Positions 5,612 to 9,138 of a stretch of DNA of 9,138 nt are shown here, piece after piece. Under the pieces are notes generated by a model that was not told the origin of the DNA, searched no databases, and saw nothing but the letters and a program-made list of their open reading frames with translations. A program made the position numbers and the translations under genes. The stretch covers positions 53,388 through 62,525 of the forward strand of contig NVSZ01000001.1 of assembly GCA_002732845.1 (NCBI GenBank), in the 5' to 3' direction. Source of the DNA: Rhodospirillaceae bacterium. GTDB taxonomy: Bacteria; Pseudomonadota; Alphaproteobacteria; Rhodospirillales; Magnetovibrionaceae. Numbering within the stretch: position 1 is the stretch's first letter; each line of letters starts with the position of its first letter.

Positions 5612-6310
5612 ATGTCGAATTTCATACGCCTATCCACAATTTCCGCTGTTTGTGGGCTTGGCCTCAGCGCCTGTGTAACTTCGGGGGGATCGGCGGGTGT
5701 TGATCCTGAAAAGGCGATGCTGGCGCGTAATGTTTTGGCAATGGATTGTGTTTTGACCAAGTCGAAAGGCTCTAATTCACGCTCAAGTGACTTTAATCTT
5801 GATGAAATCTACATCTCTAGCGTCCGTCAAATTCGGGACGGTGTTTATCAAGCTTCTACCTTTTACCGGGGTTGGGGTACAAACATCACGTTCGACATCG
5901 AAAAAGCAGAATCCGGATGTGGGGACGACAGCCAAGAGCTTTATCCTTCAGAATTTCTAACAGGCTATCTTACCAAACAAGGTCGCGCGCCCAAAGGCCG
6001 TGGCGATACCCGACCCATTGCGGTTAATTGGGAAGGCTATGCGGAAATGTTTTCCGGCACCATCGAAGAAACCGGGGGCGGCAAAGCCGGAACCGTGCGC
6101 ATTCAAATGCCCAACAACGCCGGAGAATGTCGTGGCAATTACCAAGCCACCAGCCGCACCAAAGGAAATTGGGAAATTACCTGTGCAAATGACTTAAAAG
6201 CCAACGGAACCTTCACCGCATTTGGCGAAGGCAAAGGCGCCAGCGGCATTGGCAAAGATCAACAAGGCCGCACCGTGACCTATACGATTGGTGGGCGGAT
6301 TAAAGGCTAA
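5612..6310 (+). CDS. Putative lipoprotein, family not recognised
   Basis: A 232-residue protein with a lipoprotein signal peptide: short N-region with Arg6, hydrophobic core (7-18), and lipobox LSAC with Cys21 as the lipidation site. Val follows the Cys, so the outer membrane is the likely destination. A Gly/Ser-rich tether follows (23-29). Four more cysteines lie at 46, 103, 173 and 191, enough for two disulphides in the periplasm; Cys173-Cys191 enclose a short GNYQATSR...GNWEIT segment. The C-terminal part (about 145-232) is rich in Gly, Thr and aromatic residues with alternating polarity, as expected for a beta-sheet or beta-barrel fold (FSGTIEE, GTVRIQM, GTFTAFGEG, VTYTIGGRI). I recognise no family or catalytic motif. 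GGGGGGA four bases before the ATG acts as ribosome binding site. It converges on the cyclic-nucleotide-binding gene. Confidence 0.75.
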   Translation: MSNFIRLSTISAVCGLGLSACVTSGGSAGVDPEKAMLARNVLAMDCVLTKSKGSNSRSSDFNLDEIYISSVRQIRDGVYQASTFYRGWGTNITFDIEKAESGCGDDSQELYPSEFLTGYLTKQGRAPKGRGDTRPIAVNWEGYAEMFSGTIEETGGGKAGTVRIQMPNNAGECRGNYQATSRTKGNWEITCANDLKANGTFTAFGEGKGASGIGKDQQGRTVTYTIGGRIKG

Positions 6311-6323
6311 GCCTCTCTTAGCC
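6305..6323. terminator. Hairpin at the convergent junction
   Basis: GGCTAAG (6305-6311) and CTTAGCC (6317-6323) are exact complements around a CCTCT loop; the lipoprotein stop codon lies within the left arm. On the minus strand the hairpin is followed by TTTAAT, so it may end the cyclic-nucleotide-binding gene, whose stop lies 7 bases before it. On the plus strand there is no T-run. Confidence 0.5.
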
Positions 6324-6330
6324 CCCTACT

Positions 6331-8208
6331 CTACTCCGTATTGCGCGCCAATCCGCGCAGGCGGCGGACCATGGTCTTTAACAACAGGTGCATGACCGTA
6401 TCGCGTTTGGCCAATTTTGCGATGCGTTCTTGCAGGTTTTTTTGGGATATACACACCAAAATGGTGTCTTCCAACGCCATCGCAGAAGCGACGCGGGGTT
6501 GGTTATCGACCAACGCCATTTCGCCAATAATTTCCCCGGTTCCGACAACCGCCAGATGGGTCTTTTTGTCGCCAAGTGTCCGGTATATTTCAATGGTGCC
6601 TTGGATCACCAAATAAGCTTCATCGCCGACGTCTCCTTCATTAAAGAGCACGCCCCCGGCTTTGATAAAGGCTTCATCTTTACCGCTTTTAACAAGTTTT
6701 GCCGGGGCCTGTTCCGGCTCGGGCTTTACCTCTTCTGGTTTCGCCGAATCGGGGGATGCATCCCCACCCGTCAGCAACTTATCAAACGACTGGCCCACGG
6801 TGCTTTGAAACTGTTCGGGCAAGGTGCTGAGCGTAAGGCGTTTGCGCAGATGTTCAATTTGCGTAATATGGTCTTTTTGCGCCACATCGGACGGGAACAA
6901 ATCAAAGATTGATTTGAGTTTATCCAACAAATTCAACAATTGTTGGCGCACCAGATTGTCATGTTTTTGTCCCAAATTTGACGCCGCAAAGTCTAACAAC
7001 AAGCCTAACCTTCCGGCCTGACTGGGCATCAGGTATAGGGCTTGGCGGATCGCCGTTTCGATGGGCAGGTCACCGTCTTCGGCCCCCAACAGGGTTTTGG
7101 CCCGTTTGACCACAGCCTCGGCCATGTCGGCCCCGCCGCTCAATCCCGTGGGTTCTGCTAAATCTCGAACCAAACTGATGAACGTATTGCGGTCAGCCTC
7201 GCGGCCATTTTTGGACAGCTTTTGCGTGCCGGATAAACCATGGGAAATGCGTTTTAACAACACATCACGGGTTTCTTTTAAATCAAATTCCAAGAACAAG
7301 TCATTCAAGCGTTTAACTTCGGGCGCCATATATTTTGGCGGCTTGCTCAACCGCCCACTGGTCAAAAGCACAAAGACTTTCCACGCATCACCACAAGTCG
7401 AAAAGCCCCGAAACAATTCATCGATGACCTCCCCCCCGTTCAAAATTTCGGCCATCAATTCATCGGCCAAGCATAACGTTGCCGGGCCTCTTGACTGTTC
7501 GGCAATGTCAATGGATAGGGCCAGTTTTTGGGCCCACGTTTGGCCGCGCAGATGCAAGGCCAGCATGCCCACCACCACAATTTCAGATGTTTTAGGATGG
7601 GTCGCGCGGATTTCAGAAAGAGCCCGGTCGGCACCATGCTGGTCCAACATCTGCGCATATTTTTCATAATCGCCTTCGGCCCGACGTGCCCGTTTTTGGA
7701 CCTTTTCAAACACCAAATAAAGACGATCAAGCCGATCTGTTTTGCTTTGATCCGATTTTTTCGACTGCAATTGTGCAATGTGCTGCATGGCCGAGGGGAA
7801 ATATTTTTCCATACGATCCAAAGCCCGCAAATGCCCAATATTGGACAACAATTCCAAGGCCATCAGGCCGTGCTGATCCAAATAAGCCCGCAATAATCGG
7901 CCAATGGTTAAACGCGATGGTAAAGCATAATAATCGGAAAATGTGGTGCACATCTGCAAATCGGAAACAAAAACAGGTTTAATCGCCTTGTTATTATGGT
8001 CGGGTTTTTGTTCAAAGATAACTTTTTCGCTGACCCAGTTTTCGCGCTGTTCAACAATGCGTACGCCTTCGCCAGGATTTTGCGCCAACAAATCATCGAC
8101 GCATTTCAGGGCTTCCGTTTTGTGCACGGACGTCATTTCGATCAGCCAACGACCAGACTTGGCCGTTTGAACCTCGAACGTACTTTTTTGCCAACCCTTA
8201 TCCGACAT
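6331..8208 (-). CDS. Large protein with C-terminal cyclic-nucleotide-binding domain
   Basis: A 625-residue protein, likely cytosolic. Residues about 10-70 look like a small alpha/beta domain (TFEVQTAKSGRWLIEM, a helix, then GVRIVEQRENW). A long, mostly helical body (about 80-475) matches nothing I recognise. A Pro/Glu/Lys-rich linker (about 480-508) leads to a cyclic-nucleotide-binding domain (about 510-605) with FNEGDVGDEAYLVIQG and a phosphate-binding cassette IGEMALVDNQPRVASA. Glu563 and Arg572 hold the positions that contact the ribose and phosphate of cAMP or cGMP, so binding looks intact. No DNA-binding helix-turn-helix follows, so this is not a Crp/Fnr regulator; the body is probably the effector. 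The ATG at 8208 is chosen over an in-frame TTG at 8226 because GGGGA (8213-8217) lies four bases upstream. It follows the HD-GYP gene by 108 bases. Confidence 0.85.
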   Translation of the reverse strand: MSDKGWQKSTFEVQTAKSGRWLIEMTSVHKTEALKCVDDLLAQNPGEGVRIVEQRENWVSEKVIFEQKPDHNNKAIKPVFVSDLQMCTTFSDYYALPSRLTIGRLLRAYLDQHGLMALELLSNIGHLRALDRMEKYFPSAMQHIAQLQSKKSDQSKTDRLDRLYLVFEKVQKRARRAEGDYEKYAQMLDQHGADRALSEIRATHPKTSEIVVVGMLALHLRGQTWAQKLALSIDIAEQSRGPATLCLADELMAEILNGGEVIDELFRGFSTCGDAWKVFVLLTSGRLSKPPKYMAPEVKRLNDLFLEFDLKETRDVLLKRISHGLSGTQKLSKNGREADRNTFISLVRDLAEPTGLSGGADMAEAVVKRAKTLLGAEDGDLPIETAIRQALYLMPSQAGRLGLLLDFAASNLGQKHDNLVRQQLLNLLDKLKSIFDLFPSDVAQKDHITQIEHLRKRLTLSTLPEQFQSTVGQSFDKLLTGGDASPDSAKPEEVKPEPEQAPAKLVKSGKDEAFIKAGGVLFNEGDVGDEAYLVIQGTIEIYRTLGDKKTHLAVVGTGEIIGEMALVDNQPRVASAMALEDTILVCISQKNLQERIAKLAKRDTVMHLLLKTMVRRLRGLARNTE

Positions 8209-8276
8209 AGAATCCCCAAACCACAATCATCATTTTTTTATAGTATTAACCAAACGCCAAATACACTCAAGGCATT

Positions 8277-8291
8277 GCTCTTAAAAAGAGC
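8277..8291. other. Small inverted repeat between the HD-GYP and cyclic-nucleotide-binding genes
   Basis: GCTCTT (8277-8282) and AAGAGC (8286-8291) are exact complements around AAA. The repeat lies 25 bases beyond the HD-GYP stop codon on the minus strand. No T-run follows in that direction, so it is a poor intrinsic terminator; it may be an mRNA processing hairpin or chance. The rest of this 108-base gap is AT-rich and may hold a promoter for the downstream gene. Confidence 0.35.
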
Positions 8292-8316
8292 CAAGATCAG
8301 AACCTAGGGTCAGGGC

Positions 8317-9138
8317 CTAATTTTCATACGTATCAAAAATACGTTCCATCTCGGTTTCAATCTTTAAAAATGCCGCGAGGACTTTGGGGTCGAATTCAGC
8401 AGGGTCGGTACGCCCATCGCCTTTGGTGATGATATCCATGGCTTTTTGATGGGGGAAAGCGGGCTTGTAAACGCGTTTTTGACGCAACGCATCATAAACA
8501 TCCACCAACGCGACAATTCTTGCGGACAAGGGAATGTCCTCACCGGACAGGCCGTTTGGATAACCTTTTCCATTGTATTTTTCATGATGGCCCAAAGCGA
8601 TTTCCGCAGCCATGGCCAAACGAGGAGACTCGCCCAGAATTTTTGCGCCATAGGTCGGGTGGGACTGCATTTCTTTAAACTCAGCCTCGGTCAATTTTCC
8701 CGGTTTTTTCAAAATCGCTGGGTTCACATGGATTTTCCCCACATCATGCATTTGTGCCGAATAATGAAGGATGCGCACAAAATCAGCGGGCAACTTCATG
8801 GCTTCGGCGATGGCGCGAGAATATTCATTAATGCGCACGATATGATCGCCGGTATCTTCGTCATTGGCTTCGGATGCTCGGGCCAAAGAATTAACGGTAT
8901 ACACAAACGCTTGTTCGGTTTGCGATTGTTCATGGGAAATACGGTGAAGGCCGCTGGCATAAACAGCCAAGCCTTTTAAAACCATCGCATCCAAATCAGT
9001 GATTTTCCGCCCGCTGTAAAAGGCAATCAGGGCAATGCGGCCGCTGTTAAATGTGGCAAAGCGTTCAATGGTGCCAATTTGTTTTTGTACCGTGGGGTGA
9101 AAGCGGGCTTGGAAGTCTTCGATGCAATCAACTTCATC
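8317..9138 (-). CDS. HD-GYP domain protein, probable c-di-GMP phosphodiesterase (N-terminus outside window)
   Basis: The visible 273 residues are the C-terminal part; the frame stays open to base 9138, so the true start lies beyond the window. Counting from the first visible residue, the HD-GYP core is complete. His99 is in DTGDHIVRI, the HD pair 131-132 and Lys135 are in HDVGKIHVN, His160 is in HPTYG, HHE is at 184-186 (GHHEKYNGKGYP), GYP is at 192-194, and Asp213 is in ALVDVYDALRQKRVYK. The metal-binding and GYP residues expected of an active enzyme are present, so it should hydrolyse c-di-GMP. About 75 residues precede the core and are not recognised; HD-GYP proteins often carry a receiver or other sensor domain there. 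A Leu codon (TTG) near 8994 is an internal residue, not the start. It lies upstream of the cyclic-nucleotide-binding gene on the same strand. Confidence 0.93.
   Translation of the reverse strand, partial: DEVDCIEDFQARFHPTVQKQIGTIERFATFNSGRIALIAFYSGRKITDLDAMVLKGLAVYASGLHRISHEQSQTEQAFVYTVNSLARASEANDEDTGDHIVRINEYSRAIAEAMKLPADFVRILHYSAQMHDVGKIHVNPAILKKPGKLTEAEFKEMQSHPTYGAKILGESPRLAMAAEIALGHHEKYNGKGYPNGLSGEDIPLSARIVALVDVYDALRQKRVYKPAFPHQKAMDIITKGDGRTDPAEFDPKVLAAFLKIETEMERIFDTYEN

Noticed and set aside
7061..7669. 202-codon open frame on the plus strand
   Set aside because: It lies wholly inside the cyclic-nucleotide-binding gene on the opposite strand, has no recognisable domain, and reads as a shadow.
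8209..8226. TTG start for the cyclic-nucleotide-binding protein
   Set aside because: The only good ribosome binding site (8213-8217) lies downstream of this TTG and serves the ATG at 8208.
8240..8270. Possible minus-strand promoter TTGAGT/TACTAT for the cyclic-nucleotide-binding gene
   Set aside because: The spacer would be 19 bases and the hexamers are imperfect; the region is simply AT-rich, so I do not call it.

Overview
The window looks like chromosomal DNA from an alphaproteobacterium, most likely a Rhodospirillales-type lineage of moderate GC. Three things point that way. There is a DUF2336 protein, a family found mostly in alphaproteobacteria. There is a squalene/phytoene-synthase-like protein of the NDUFAF6 type next to an Fe superoxide dismutase. 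And a DUF2007 gene is paired with a TrmN6-like methyltransferase, divergent from a long-chain polyprenyl diphosphate synthase. Genus cannot be fixed from this sequence. I see no tRNA, rRNA, CRISPR array, transposase or phage gene, so most of the window reads as ordinary housekeeping and signalling DNA.

Left part (1-2993). The 5' end of a squalene/phytoene-synthase-family gene (minus strand, runs off the window) is divergent from sodB (plus). sodB converges on a cytochrome c'-like gene (minus), with a strong bidirectional hairpin terminator between them. The cytochrome gene lies 20 bases behind a TetR-family regulator on the same strand, and the two probably form an operon. A near-perfect 30-bp palindrome lies directly upstream of tetR and overlaps a plausible -10 element, so it is a convincing operator candidate. 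Upstream of that are trmN6-like and DUF2007 genes, also on the minus strand and separated by 4 bases.

Middle part (3121-6310). A long-chain polyprenyl diphosphate synthase (quinone side chain) starts at a TTG with a good ribosome binding site. It is followed on the plus strand by a DUF2336 protein carrying tandem helical-repeat-like units, and then by a small lipoprotein of no recognised family with four cysteines besides the lipobox cysteine.

Right part (6331-9138, minus strand). A 625-residue protein has a C-terminal cyclic-nucleotide-binding domain, a Pro/Glu-rich linker and a long unrecognised helical body. It lies downstream of an HD-GYP c-di-GMP phosphodiesterase whose N-terminus is outside the window. 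This puts a likely cyclic-nucleotide receptor beside a likely c-di-GMP-degrading enzyme and, across a convergent junction, a DUF2336 protein and a lipoprotein. The best leads are the tetR/cytochrome c' unit with its operator and this signalling cluster. Neither can be called a new system from sequence alone.
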